This document shows positions 14,216-24,450 of a stretch of DNA of 64,000 bases, one piece after another. The notes beneath the pieces were generated by a model. The model searched no databases, had not been told where the DNA came from, and was given only the letters and a program-made list of their open reading frames with translations. A program made the position numbers and the translations under genes. The stretch spans positions 23,558,977 through 23,622,976 of the forward strand of contig JAAONU010000010.1 of NCBI GenBank assembly GCA_012932295.1. Direction: 5' to 3'. Numbering within the stretch: the stretch's first letter is position 1; every line of letters begins with the position of its first letter. Source of the DNA: Cyclina sinensis (taxonomy: Eukaryota; Mollusca; Bivalvia; Venerida; Veneridae).

Positions 14216-15016
14216 TCTCCCTTATAACTCGTTCTGCAACTGCTTAATTCTCTAGATTTACATCTCTATTTCTATATTTGTAGACATACGTGGGTTAGAG
14301 CATTTGCAATTATTATTCTTTGATTATTTTATGGTAGAAAGTATTTGATTTTCAAACGTACAAGTAAAATACATAATTGTTTGAAAAAAGTAACATTTTT
14401 AGCTTTCGCAACAAAATAAAGTTCCTGTTACGATTTTTTTTTTATTTTCGAATACAAGACTGTTGACCATTAAAGACCTGAAAGGTGGAAAAGAAAATAG
14501 GCTCAATTGGATTCAACCGGGATGAAATAATGTTCTCGCTTTATATTTTCAAAGCCATATTATTTTTCAAGGAACTGTTACTGTAGAAAACCTTTGTAGA
14601 TTTAAGAATCATATTTTACATGTTTTTTTTTAATTTTTTTTGAAAATAATGTATCGAAGTCGAGTATAGATAGATTTTCTCTTCCGGTGTTCCGGATCAT
14701 TAGAATAAGTGAATGAGCATTAAACCCTTAATTAAAAGCAAGATAAATTTAATTGATTAGCGTGAGAATCATTCTTTAATAATATCTTACATCTTTATAC
14801 ACTAGATGGTTTTGTTGGTAAAAAATATTGGTCAAATCAGACCAAAAAAAAACAAAACAATATTAGGGTTGTATTATTGGATAAATGCATGTCGATCAAC
14901 ACTATTTTTGGAAGTCTATAGTTAAATTAGTGTGAGATATGCTAAGAAATAAAAAAAAACTTATTACAGAACAAGTAACTTTAGAAAATAGACCTGTAGC
15001 TCGCTTCATCTTTTCA
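14216..15016. other. Flank shared by the two duplicated units, copy 2
   Basis: Non-coding. Blocks around 14280-14870 align with 2640-3250. At about 14873 the sequence jumps to the equivalent of about 4007 in copy 1, so the 750-bp segment 3258-4006 is absent here. Confidence 0.65.
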
Positions 15017-15933
15017 GAGTGTTTTAAGTAAAGGGAGAAAATGATTTTAGCTCACTATTTGTAAATGAAAATGGGACTCATATTTTTCATTCAGAATCAG
15101 ATTATGTCGTAAATGGTATGAAAGATGTTCATTTGTCTTTTAACTGATTTATAACTGTAATAACTGAAGTTAAAAAAGTCAACATGGAAAGACAATCAAT
15201 TAAAGCATATGATGTAGATGGAAATACCTCTAGAGGTATTGTATTATAATACTGCAGTGTACTTTTTACATGTGTTGATTAATCTTTGGTTCATTAACGG
15301 TATTGTACCGGCTATATGGGGTTCATGTATGATAAACCATATACCTTAGTCTTCTGCATAAGATACAAGAGACCCACTTTCATATCGAGCTATAGCCCTC
15401 ACTTCGTCTATCTGTAAGGTCTATGGTAGATTTTTTCTTAATAAAAGGTTCAGTTCTCATGTTCAGAGTAATGATATATTAGTTGATGAAAAGAATGGTT
15501 TTAGATAGAAAAGAGGAATTATAGATCATGTACTATCTTTAGCTAACATTATAGAAAATCGTAAAAATGCAAGCTTTATTCATACACAGAATTTATTAAT
15601 TTTTGCAAGTTTTTTATGACTCTATAAATAGACAGAAATTAGGGAATAGATCACAAAATGTTGGTAGGAAGCTAACAGAGCTGTACGTAGTAGCAGTTGG
15701 CAAACATTAAATCAAACCTGAAGTTGGCAGTAGCTTTACCAGTTGTAGCACCAAGAAAATAGGAAAAACGTGAAGTTGTTGAGTATAATTTAAAACAATG
15801 TTGCGACCTGTCTAGACCAATAGCCAATCATGCTGTTGTTAAGCATATCGAAAAAGCTATATGTGAATGATTGGTTCAATTAGTCCGTCTGGTAGAGGAG
15901 GTAACAAGTTACAAGTTAAGAACTTACGGTACA
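15017..15933 (+). pseudogene. Degenerate LINE reverse transcriptase, copy 2, 5' part
   Basis: Same LINE family as 4080-5643. This copy keeps the finger/palm entry region that copy 1 has lost. From about 15285 it reads like 'GIVPAIWGSCMI', 'DPLSYRAIALTSSICK' and 'ILVDEKNGF', all typical of LINE RT, followed by a decayed stretch. Stops and frameshifts make it non-functional. It is split at 15933 by the large LINE composite and resumes at 24165. The reading across that break matches copy 1 without interruption. Confidence 0.8.
15919..15933. repeat. Target-site duplication, left copy
   Basis: The 15-bp word agaacttacggtaca occurs here and again at 24165-24179, directly after a poly-A run. Copy 1 of the host sequence (about 5042-5060) carries the unduplicated equivalent, 'taacttactgtaca'. 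Confidence 0.9.
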
Positions 15934-16493
15934 GATATACCAATAAGCCAAGAAAAATGGAACACGTGTTTTATAGATAACCACATTAATTGACATTTAA
16001 TATATAGTAATGTATTCAACTGTACCAAAGACTCATATATTCAGTGGTTCCAGACCAGAATTATTCATATAATTTTAGCAACTAACTCACTTTTGTTTAA
16101 AATGAAAATTATCATCTACCTGTAATGGCGGACAAGGTGTCTTGAAATTTTATCGTCCAGTTGGATTTGGTCTTTTGTGCGTAAATAATGGATATAAAAT
16201 CAAAATAGTTATGCGAACTTGGAAATGAAGTGTTCTATTTCAAAATAATCAAAAACTTGGAATAAATGGTGATGTATTTGGATCAATAATCGTTTTAGCT
16301 ATCATGATACAGGTAGACAGGTGAACTAAAGTATATTGTGTACATGTCCCACGATACCCGCCATATTGGATATTGATAAACAAATCGATAATCCGTAAAC
16401 GATCGAACATTGATTGAAAGTTGAACCTAACTTGACTTGAACATATCTTCATTACTTCATTACTTCATTACTTGTTATTAAAATTCAACTAAG

Positions 16494-17537
16494 ATGTCTG
16501 AGACCTCAAACTCGTACAATTATACGTTAGACGGGCTAAATCAGGGCACCCCAGATACCCGTATGAAAAGAACATTCGCCGACGTTGTGAGTCCGAGTGA
16601 TCCATCTGGTGACCCACCTTCCACCAGAATGAGGGAATACTCCAGTCCCAATCAATCTGAAGCACATGTCACAACCGGTTCGGTACAGGTTCCTGCTTCC
16701 ACTCCTTGCAGTCCAGACCTGATGAAAGCCATCTGTGATAGTATGCAGATGATGCTACATCCACTTACACAAAAACTTGACATTCAAATCAATTCAATTA
16801 ATAACCTTACAAGCGAATTAACCAAACAAAACAAGGAACTAACCGAACTCAAAGCTGAAAATAATAGACTTAGAAACAGGCTGGACAAGGCAGATGATCA
16901 TATCAGACTCATGTACGACAAAATAGATGAACTGGAACAATATAGTAGACGGTCATCCATACGCTTCTTCAATGTTCAGAAGGACTATGAAATCACGATG
17001 AAACCTCTACTTACTGATGAAGATTCCATATCCCTATTCCAGCCAACTCAGTCCGAACCCAGTGGTCACTCCGATCCTCTTGTAGGGAACGTAAAGGACA
17101 AACCTAGTTATGAACAAATTATTGTCGATATATGCAATGATAAGATCGGTGTTGTTCCCCCTGTGTCTGGTGATGATATTGAACGCGTACACCCAATAGG
17201 AAGGGAGAAGAACGGCAATATACAGCTTTTGTGCAAATTTAAAGATACTAAAATTAGCAAACGAGTGTTCTCCCAAAAGAAAAATCTGAAATCAAAAAAG
17301 TCAGACAATTTTAAAGTGTTTCTATCTGAGGATTTAACGAAAAAGCGGCAGGAAATGGTAAAAGCACTGGAGAGTGCCAGAAAAGACAATGTTATTGTAT
17401 CACATTGGACTGTTGATGGCAGAATTTTCTATAAAAAGAAAAAGCAATCAGAAAAATTTATGTTGACAGACATTGACCAAATTTCTGAACTTTACGCAAT
17501 GCATGCTTCGGAATATGATCACAATCCTTGTTCATAA
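16494..17537 (+). CDS. LINE ORF1 protein (coiled coil plus RRM-like), 347 aa
   Basis: An intact frame encoding an L1-type ORF1 RNA-binding chaperone, which in known LINEs coats the element RNA in the cytoplasmic RNP. Residues 1-75 are polar and Ser/Pro/Thr-rich. About 91-150 form a coiled coil (regular Leu/Ile heptads, 'ELTELKAENNRLRNRL'), which would give a trimer. It is followed by the hallmark 'DELEQYSRRSSIRFFNV' that opens the RRM-like domain. An acidic insert of about 40 residues then follows. The C-terminal domain has 'FLSEDLTKKRQEM' and 'SHWTVDGRIFYKKKK', where this family usually has a basic nucleic-acid-binding lobe. No frameshifts are seen, so the insertion is young. The start at 16494 follows 'ctaag' and is the first ATG of the frame. 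The cognate ORF2 is almost entirely absent. Confidence 0.88.
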   Translation: MSETSNSYNYTLDGLNQGTPDTRMKRTFADVVSPSDPSGDPPSTRMREYSSPNQSEAHVTTGSVQVPASTPCSPDLMKAICDSMQMMLHPLTQKLDIQINSINNLTSELTKQNKELTELKAENNRLRNRLDKADDHIRLMYDKIDELEQYSRRSSIRFFNVQKDYEITMKPLLTDEDSISLFQPTQSEPSGHSDPLVGNVKDKPSYEQIIVDICNDKIGVVPPVSGDDIERVHPIGREKNGNIQLLCKFKDTKISKRVFSQKKNLKSKKSDNFKVFLSEDLTKKRQEMVKALESARKDNVIVSHWTVDGRIFYKKKKQSEKFMLTDIDQISELYAMHASEYDHNPCS

Positions 17538-17598
17538 AATAAACAGTTTGAGAGTGCTATTGCATTCACAAAAATGGTCAGGTTTGAACTATATACAA

Positions 17599-18076
17599 GT
17601 AAATGTTTTAAATTTATTTGTTTCTCATATATACAAGAACATGTTTAACTCGTCACTAGGTTGTGTGTATTTCTGGTAATGCTGGTCTGATACGATCTAA
17701 CACTTGTTTTCAAATTTCATGAAAGGGTTGAATATTTTTAGGTAGACATTGCCAGAAAATGTAAGCATATTACTTAAAAACTAACCTTTAATCCAGTAAA
17801 ATATTCCTGGATCTGTCTTGCTATTATCCTGTAATCTTGTAAATGTTTTAAAATTATATGTTTCTCATATATACATGTACATGTTTAATTCGTCACTATG
17901 TTGTGTGTATTTTTGGTAATGCTGGTCTGATACGATCTAACACTTGTTCTAAAAATTAATGAAAGGGTGTGGATATATTTAGGTAGACATTGGCAGAAAA
18001 TGCAAGCATATTACTTAAAAACTAACCTTTAATCCAGTAAAATATTCCTGGATCTGTCTTGCTATATCCTGTAATT
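17599..18076. repeat. Two tandem 240-bp units in LINE 5' region
   Basis: 17599-17838 and 17839-18076 are close copies: both begin gtaaatgttttaaa and end around 'ctggatctgtcttgcta' and 'cctgtaat'. They lie upstream of ORF2, as do the monomer repeats that act as promoters in some LINE families. A promoter role is an inference here. Confidence 0.9.
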
Positions 18077-19752
18077 ATTACTTTGTCATTATTCACTGGT
18101 AATACATTTATTCTATCCCAAATGAACCATGTTAAAAGCGACACATTCATATTGTCATCTTTCATGATTCATCCTACCACGTGTATTTTGACTTGTTTTG
18201 TTTACAAACACGGCTATATTTGTCATGCCGCATTCCTGAGCTAAAGGTTAGTAACCAGATTTAAAACTGAATATTGATGTACCTGTATAAAAATGTACAG
18301 TATCATGACATATATGCGTTTATTTATTTACGCTTTCTTATTAATTGATTGATTTATATAGAGAATATTTATAAAAGGTGCTTCATGATATAGAGCACTC
18401 GTTCCCTGTATAATGCAAATAATTAGCAATGAAATATGCTAAAGTCTATCTTTATAATACTGTTCTGACATACGCTTATTTTGGTCATTCTGCAGTTGCG
18501 AGCTGTCCGGTCCCTTTTATCATTCAACATTCATATTATAGAGATTTGTGTATTAACCTCTCTTTATTGTTATATTTCAACTTGTACTTAAAAATGATCT
18601 AGTCTTAAAATAAGGCTTTTTTGTAAAACAAGTACGGTTATACACCTTAGGTAGCATGATAAATTAGTCTATATTTAGATCACAAAATCCAGTAATTCTA
18701 TTTATAAATATTAACAAGCTGGGAAAACCACAGTTGTTATGTCCTAAAATAGAAGTTGTGAAAAGTATATACTATGACTTCAAATTTATATTGTTTTTTT
18801 TTCTCTTTTCTTCTATTTTTGTTTTTGTTTTTGACTTTACTGATTTTTTATATAGTTCCTTGCTTGATACAGGTTAAATTTGTAAAAATTGTATTTATGA
18901 TATCATTTACACAAAACTATGAAGATGAACCAGTAATTCTATTTATAAATACTAACAAGCTGGGAAAAACCATATTTAGAAGCATGTTTAAAGCGAGTAC
19001 ACATAATATTGTTGAAAAATAATTTGTAAAAAGTATATAATTTGAAATCAACTAGTATGACAACATAACATACATTATTATAGGAAATGTTCAGTTTTGC
19101 TTGTTTGTCATTACTGATTGTATATAGATTTATGTTTGATACAGGTCTAATTTGTAAAACCTGTATTTATAATATTACTTACAAAATCAATGCTGTGTGT
19201 GTGTGCGCGCGCGCGCGTTTGTGTGTGTGAATAATATATATATGTGTGTATGTGGGTGTGTCTGTGTGTGTAAATATTATATGTCAAACTATCTACTCAA
19301 TGACACCTGATATCTTTACTCTAGTAATGTTTACCTGTCTACTTTTTAATTATTGTTTTATTTTTGGTACAATTGATATATTGCTTGTCATTTTTATGAT
19401 ATGGAATTCTTCTTTAATTCAAAACAGTATTTTGACGTCCAACTTAAATTCAACTCAGTTCATTTCAAGTTTACAGTATGCACAAAACCCATCTCCATCG
19501 GTAACTGATACTTGGTTTATCTTGAGCTGTAATGGTTTATCCTATTCCTATCTTTCTTTCTCACTTTGATTTGTTTTTCCTTACCTCATTGTACTTAGCA
19601 CTAGTCTCAGTCTTATATCAATTCATACTTGAAAATTCTGCACGTTTACCCAGTCCTGTAATCAATATCACGTCCATGATGGCAATACAATCTTTTTTGG
19701 TTTTCCTATCATCAATAACATAAAATATAATACATTAAGCAAGTCAACCGTC
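18077..19752. other. Long AT-rich leader of inner LINE with partial repeats
   Basis: No convincing protein. A word of about 38 bp beginning ccagtaattctatttataaa occurs at 18688 and 18931 (spacing 243 bp), and 'tgatacaggt' with flanks occurs at 18865 and 19137, suggesting decayed further units of the upstream repeat. A mixed purine-pyrimidine repeat of GT, GC and AT steps lies at about 19194-19270 and could form Z-DNA. The hydrophobic frames 18774-19022 and 19246-19569 are AT-rich artefacts as far as can be judged. Confidence 0.55.
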
Positions 19753-22700
19753 ATGGACATCTACAGATATTCTGGACTGTTTCCAATCTTCACTCATCTA
19801 TTGATATTGTTGAACATATACTCATCATATGTGATGTTATTTTCCATTTATGTAGGTATTATCACAGCTATGAACAAACAAGTATTAATTAACCGTCCTA
19901 AAAGGAAATTCGTTACAAATATTTCTAAAATGAATCTTAACTTATTATTTACAAACATTCTGTTACAATGTTTTGTTATTATTATGTTTTGCACTTGGCT
20001 GTATTTACTATTGCTTTTAGCGGGAGATATTCATGAAAATCCAGGGCCTAACTCTATCTGTTCATCCGATACTGACATCACTTCCGGCATACCACATCAT
20101 CTGTCCTTTGTTCATCTTAATGTAATTAGCATACGATATAAACTTGACATTCTTTACTCTGAGCTTAAAGACTTTGATATCCTTGCCTTCTCAGAAACAT
20201 GGCTGAATGATACAATTCCAACTGATGACCTCCAACTTTTATCCTACAGTAGTCCAGAGCGAAAAGATCGAGTTGGTGATTCTTATGGTGGTGTTATTCT
20301 TTATGTTCGAGAAAATTTATATTATAAGAGACGTTATGATTTAGAACTTAACAATTTGGAGTGTATTTGGATTGAATTAATTCTTGAGCATAATAGACAC
20401 GTTCTCTTTGGTTTATTTTATCGACCACCTGGTGCTGATGCAAATTATTCTCAACGAATCGAAGACTCTATTGCTCTTGCAGTAGACTCAAATATTCCTG
20501 ATATCTTTGTCACTGGTGACCTTAATTATGATGTCTTAACTTTTATTACAAATAGGAAAATAATTTCTATCACTCAACAATTCAATATGAACCAGATCAT
20601 TGACGAACCAACTCATTTTACCGAATCATCCCAGTCATTAATTGATATCATTCTTGCAACTAATACGAACAACATTCTAGATTCAGGTGTAGGCGATCAC
20701 TTTCTTCCACAAGAATTTCGTTACCACCTTCCCATTTTTTGTCTTCTTAAATTTAGAAAACCTACTCAAAGTGGTTTCCAGAGAACTATTTGGGAATATA
20801 GTCGTGGTGATTACGACAAACTTCGTCATGATTTTATGAATTTTAATTGGCATTCTTGTTTTGATACAAATATAAACACATATGCAGCTAACATAACAAA
20901 TCAAATTCTAAGTATTGCAAAGAATAGCATACCAAACAAACAAATACACATTAGACCATTAGATGCTCCATGGATGACAAATAAAGTAAGAAGCCATATT
21001 CGAAAACGTAAGCGCATCTACAGAAAAGCCAAACAAACCCAATCACCAAATCACTGGTTAAAATTCAAACAACTCAGAAATAAAACAATTTTATTAATTC
21101 GAGAAGCTAAATCTAACTACTTTTCAAAACTATCTGACAAACTCAAACAAGGATCCTTATCTTCAAAAGACTGGTGGAAAACATTAAAATCCTTCATATC
21201 ATCACAACAGACTACCTCAATCCCTACATTACAAAATCCTGAATCAGGAGAATTAAACTTTACGGATGAAAATAAAGCTAACTTATTGAACGATTATTTC
21301 ATAAAGCAAACACACATTGAAAATTCAAACAAACCTGTACCTGATTATGATCATTCCGTGACAACAACTTCTCTCTCTGAACTCACTCTAACGGCACTTG
21401 AAACAGAAAACGTCCTTCGATCACTAAACATTGATAAAGCCTCAGGTCCTGATGGTGTTAGTAACAGAATTCTACGTGAAGCGTCTCGTGAACTTTCACA
21501 ACCTCTTTGTGATTTGTTTAATGCCTCGTTTTCTTGTCTCAGAGTACCATCAATATGGAAAGAAGCTCATGTATCTGCAGTTTTTAAAAAAGGCGACCCC
21601 TCTCTGCCTAACAACTATCGCCCTATTTCTCTCCTAAATACAATAGAAAAGGTATTCGAGCGACTAATTTTCAAACACCTATTCAATCATCTACAAGCAA
21701 ATCATTTCCTCACTCCTGTTCAATCTGGCTTTATTCCTGGCGACTCTACTGTCAACCAACTTATTTCTATTTATGATACTTTATGTAAGGCACTTGATAA
21801 TGGTCTAGAAGCTCGAGTTATTTTCTTTGATATTAGTAAAGCTTTCGACAGAGTCTGGCATAAAGGTCTTCTTTCAAAACTCAAGCATGCAGGTATTTCT
21901 GGCAACCTTTTAATTTGGTTTGAGGACTATCTCTCTAACAGACGTCAACGTGTAGTTGTAACTAATTCGAAATCTTCTTGGAGTAATCTTTCAGCCGGTG
22001 TTCCCCAAGGCTCTATTCTTGGCCCCCTACTCTTTCTCATTTTTATAAACGACATTGTTTCAGACCTCCAATCTTCAATAAATCTTTTCGCAGACGACAC
22101 AAGTCTCTATATTGTTATAGAAAATCCTTTTACTGCTGCTCAACAGCTGCAAACAGATATACATAAAATAACAACATGGGCTGACACGTGGCTTGTTACA
22201 TTTAACCCATCTAAGTCTGAATCACTCATTGTATCTAGAAAACAGGACTCATTACATCCAACATTATACATGCTTAACCAAAATATACCTGAAGTAAATG
22301 ACCACAAACACCTTGGAATTATTCTCTCTAATGATTGTAACTGGCATTCTCACATTGAATATATAACTGAAAAAGCTTGGAAACGCGTTAATATAATGCG
22401 AAAACTGAAATTTTGCTTGGACAGAAAATCCCTTGAAATCATTTATACTTCTTTTATTCGTCCTATTCTTGAATATGCCGATGTCGTCTGGGGAAATGCT
22501 TTCCAATACGAACTTGAAAGTTTAGACAAAATTCAGAACGAATGCGCTAGAATAGCTTCAGGTGCGACTAGATTAGTTTCAACTGAAAATCTTTACAATG
22601 AAATAAACTGGGAAACACTCGAACAGAGACGCTATAATCACAGATTACTACTATTTTATAAAATGAAAAATAACTTGGCTCCTACTTATTTATCTTCTTT

Positions 22701-23229
22701 AATCCCCGATCAAACAAATACACGATATAATTTACGTAATTCTGATAACATTCCTGGTATATATGCAAGAACAACGTTATACTTTAATTCTTTTCTTCCT
22801 TCTACTATTCGTGACTGGAATAACTTACCATCTGAAGCTCGAAACCTACCGACACTCTCATTATTTAAGAACTTCTTAAACCGAAACAAGAAACGCACAC
22901 CTAAATACTACTACTCAGGTAACAGAAAATTACAAGTTCTCCATACACGTCTTCGCACAAAATGCAGTTCCTTAAATTATCATCTTTTTCTTAGAAATAT
23001 AATTCCATCACCATTATGTGATTGTGGTCAGGTCGAATCAAATTATCACTTCTTCTTCGAATGCTATCGCTACAATAACTATCGTAATGAACTACTTGAT
23101 AATCTCAATGACTTCGTAATTAATCTCGACACTTTACTCTTCGGAAACCCAGCCTTGTCTGATAATGATAATTCATTCATATTCTCAAACGTGCACATCT
23201 TTATAACTAAAACTAAAAGATTCTCGTAA
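19753..23229 (+). CDS. LINE ORF2: 2A-like motif, APE endonuclease, reverse transcriptase (1158 aa)
   Basis: An intact frame for the enzyme that nicks target DNA and copies the LINE RNA. Residues 1-90 are hydrophobic and end in a 2A-like motif, DIHENPGP (92-99). APE-type endonuclease spans about 117-330: N123 in 'HLNVIS', E148 in 'SETWL', 'YRPP', 'GDLN' (D256, N258) and 'SLIDIIL'. Where the usual Ser-Asp-His motif is expected, it reads Arg-Tyr-His (323-325). The reverse transcriptase spans about 600-850, with 'NNYRPISLL', D693 in 'FFDISKAFD', 'AGVPQGSILGPLLF' and 'FADD' (779-782). After it come the usual 'RDWNNLP' segment and a C-terminal zinc-knuckle-like C1089-x-C1091...H1099...C1104. No stop or frameshift, so the copy is young and could be active unless the endonuclease change matters. 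Stop at 23227-23229. Confidence 0.95.
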   Translation: MDIYRYSGLFPIFTHLLILLNIYSSYVMLFSIYVGIITAMNKQVLINRPKRKFVTNISKMNLNLLFTNILLQCFVIIMFCTWLYLLLLLAGDIHENPGPNSICSSDTDITSGIPHHLSFVHLNVISIRYKLDILYSELKDFDILAFSETWLNDTIPTDDLQLLSYSSPERKDRVGDSYGGVILYVRENLYYKRRYDLELNNLECIWIELILEHNRHVLFGLFYRPPGADANYSQRIEDSIALAVDSNIPDIFVTGDLNYDVLTFITNRKIISITQQFNMNQIIDEPTHFTESSQSLIDIILATNTNNILDSGVGDHFLPQEFRYHLPIFCLLKFRKPTQSGFQRTIWEYSRGDYDKLRHDFMNFNWHSCFDTNINTYAANITNQILSIAKNSIPNKQIHIRPLDAPWMTNKVRSHIRKRKRIYRKAKQTQSPNHWLKFKQLRNKTILLIREAKSNYFSKLSDKLKQGSLSSKDWWKTLKSFISSQQTTSIPTLQNPESGELNFTDENKANLLNDYFIKQTHIENSNKPVPDYDHSVTTTSLSELTLTALETENVLRSLNIDKASGPDGVSNRILREASRELSQPLCDLFNASFSCLRVPSIWKEAHVSAVFKKGDPSLPNNYRPISLLNTIEKVFERLIFKHLFNHLQANHFLTPVQSGFIPGDSTVNQLISIYDTLCKALDNGLEARVIFFDISKAFDRVWHKGLLSKLKHAGISGNLLIWFEDYLSNRRQRVVVTNSKSSWSNLSAGVPQGSILGPLLFLIFINDIVSDLQSSINLFADDTSLYIVIENPFTAAQQLQTDIHKITTWADTWLVTFNPSKSESLIVSRKQDSLHPTLYMLNQNIPEVNDHKHLGIILSNDCNWHSHIEYITEKAWKRVNIMRKLKFCLDRKSLEIIYTSFIRPILEYADVVWGNAFQYELESLDKIQNECARIASGATRLVSTENLYNEINWETLEQRRYNHRLLLFYKMKNNLAPTYLSSLIPDQTNTRYNLRNSDNIPGIYARTTLYFNSFLPSTIRDWNNLPSEARNLPTLSLFKNFLNRNKKRTPKYYYSGNRKLQVLHTRLRTKCSSLNYHLFLRNIIPSPLCDCGQVESNYHFFFECYRYNNYRNELLDNLNDFVINLDTLLFGNPALSDNDNSFIFSNVHIFITKTKRFS

Positions 23230-23546
23230 TAATCAAGTTGTAACTTTTCACGAGACTTATAGCCTTTCTTTACTTTTCACCCTATATTTGAACTTTTCAT
23301 TTTCTATTCAGTTTTTTCATACTTCTCATGCTACTTTTCAATTGTGTATATATTTTTTTCTCAGAATTTAAAGTCACCGGTTCGACACAGAAATATATAA
23401 TAATCAAAAGGAGAAGAATTCTATAAGACTTAGTCTTTCGTTCTAATCCTGTTCTCTGAATATGTTATTTTTGTATGTGTACGTATAACAAATGTTCATT
23501 ATGTATATATTCTGGGAATAAAATATGTTTAAACTATTAAACTAAA

Positions 23547-23912
23547 ATGAAAATTGTTAATAGTAAAATGTGTACTTTTTGTAATAGTCAGGAAGAAACA
23601 CTGTTACTTTTATTCTGGGAATGTCAAAAAATTCAACCTCTTTTTCAATATCTGAAAGCTAATATAAGTAATTTTGATGATTTTGTCTGTTGTAAAACAT
23701 TAATTTTAGGTTCAGAAACAAATGATTTTCAATATGATATTTTGTTTTTAGAATTGAAAAGATACATATATTTGTCTAACAGAAAAAAAATGCTACCTAC
23801 ATGTACTGGTTTTAAAAATAGTCTTAAGTTGGCATGGAATATTTACAAAAATACAAATTTAACCGAAGATGAAAATGATAGATGGCTAATTGTAAGATCC
23901 TTAATTGAATAA
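23547..23912 (+). pseudogene. Leftover C-terminus of an L1-like ORF2 (121 codons)
   Basis: An open frame with 'KMCTFCNSQEETLLLLFWEC', the C-terminal Cys/His knuckle of L1/Tx1-type ORF2 proteins, then a Trp/Tyr-rich tail ending 'RWLIVRSLIE'. It has no endonuclease or RT of its own type upstream: the preceding ORF2 ends with its own, different knuckle. It is best read as the residue of the outer LINE's ORF2 after deletion of most of it. Because the initiating context lies in the inner element's tail, it is unlikely to be translated as a protein. Confidence 0.7.
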
Positions 23913-24164
23913 ACTACACCGACATAATGAATACAATTTACTTCATCTCATATTAAATTTAAAATTATCATTCTTTTGCATCATTTATTATTATTGTAAT
24001 CAAACACAATGTGTTACTGTTATTTGTTGTAATCAAGTGATTGATGTTTATAATTTTATGATGTAAAACAATGGATGTAAGGTATGATAGTGATGACCCC
24101 GACCCTGTCATACCTATTACGGGGTGAATAAACGGGGTTACCCAGTTGGGGCCTCAAAAAAAAA
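23913..24164 (+). other. 3' UTR and poly-A of outer LINE
   Basis: Non-coding tail with a potential stem (accccgaccctgtc pairing loosely with the later cgggg runs), an aataaa at about 24126-24131 and a terminal A run directly before the right target duplication. Confidence 0.7.
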
Positions 24165-24450
24165 AGAACTTACGGTACATTTAAACATAAATATGGTGTG
24201 GAAAATAGTGAAGTATGATGATTCGAAAATGTCATACATTAGCTTTATAAAATTTAGAATTCAGTTGCCCTACTGCGTATTGAAACAGGGTGATATGAAG
24301 GTGCGCCGTTTGATAGTCGTTTTTGTCCATTTTGTAATGCCTATAATAACAATGTTATTGAGAATGAGAGTACTTATTGCTTGAATGTAGTTTGTATTAT
24401 GATATTAGTAATTCCCTTTTTGAAAAAGTAAAAGTTTCTCCATATAATCT
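24165..24450 (+). pseudogene. Degenerate LINE reverse transcriptase, copy 2, 3' part, with right TSD
   Basis: Starts with the right target duplication (24165-24179) and continues the LINE relic interrupted at 15933. It has 'YGVEN', 'ETG'-like and 'FVMPIIT' remnants and the knuckle region around 24320-24390, in the same order as copy 1 (about 5060-5540). Copy 2 lacks about 130 bp that encode the extreme C-terminus in copy 1. Confidence 0.75.

Larger units (their letters stand above)
17574..23543 (+). mobile_element. CR1/L2-like LINE, apparently nested in the half-LINE
   Basis: Contains two 240-bp tandem units, a long AT-rich leader, one long ORF2 (19753-23229) and a 3' UTR ending in 'aataaaatatgtttaaac' and 'tattaaact', a CR1-like short-repeat tail. 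The outer LINE resumes immediately after. The word aaaatg is present at both presumed junctions (about 17568-17573 and 23544-23549) and might be a very short target duplication. The exact 5' limit is uncertain. No separate ORF1 of its own is visible. Confidence 0.6.
15934..24164 (+). mobile_element. 8.2-kb LINE composite with poly-A and 15-bp TSD
   Basis: The boundaries are set by the 15-bp target duplication and the terminal poly-A (about 24156-24164), signs of target-primed reverse transcription. Inside are a 560-bp 5' UTR, ORF1 (16494-17537), an apparently inserted second LINE (about 17574-23543), a leftover LINE ORF2 C-terminus (23547-23912) and a 3' UTR. Without the inner LINE, the outer element would be about 2.3 kb: 5' UTR, ORF1, last part of ORF2, 3' UTR, poly-A. 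That is the layout of an ORF1-only half-LINE, as known from HAL1 in mammals. ORF1 and the ORF2 C-terminus are of L1-like type, while the inner ORF2 is of CR1/L2-like type. The alternative is one chimeric LINE mobilised as a unit. Confidence 0.8.

Noticed and set aside
16249..16452. Open frame of 67 codons on the - strand
   Set aside because: Lies in the 5' UTR of the LINE composite, shows no motif and has repetitive ends.
17034..17389. Two - strand frames of 80 and 93 codons
   Set aside because: Both are reverse-strand shadows of the LINE ORF1.
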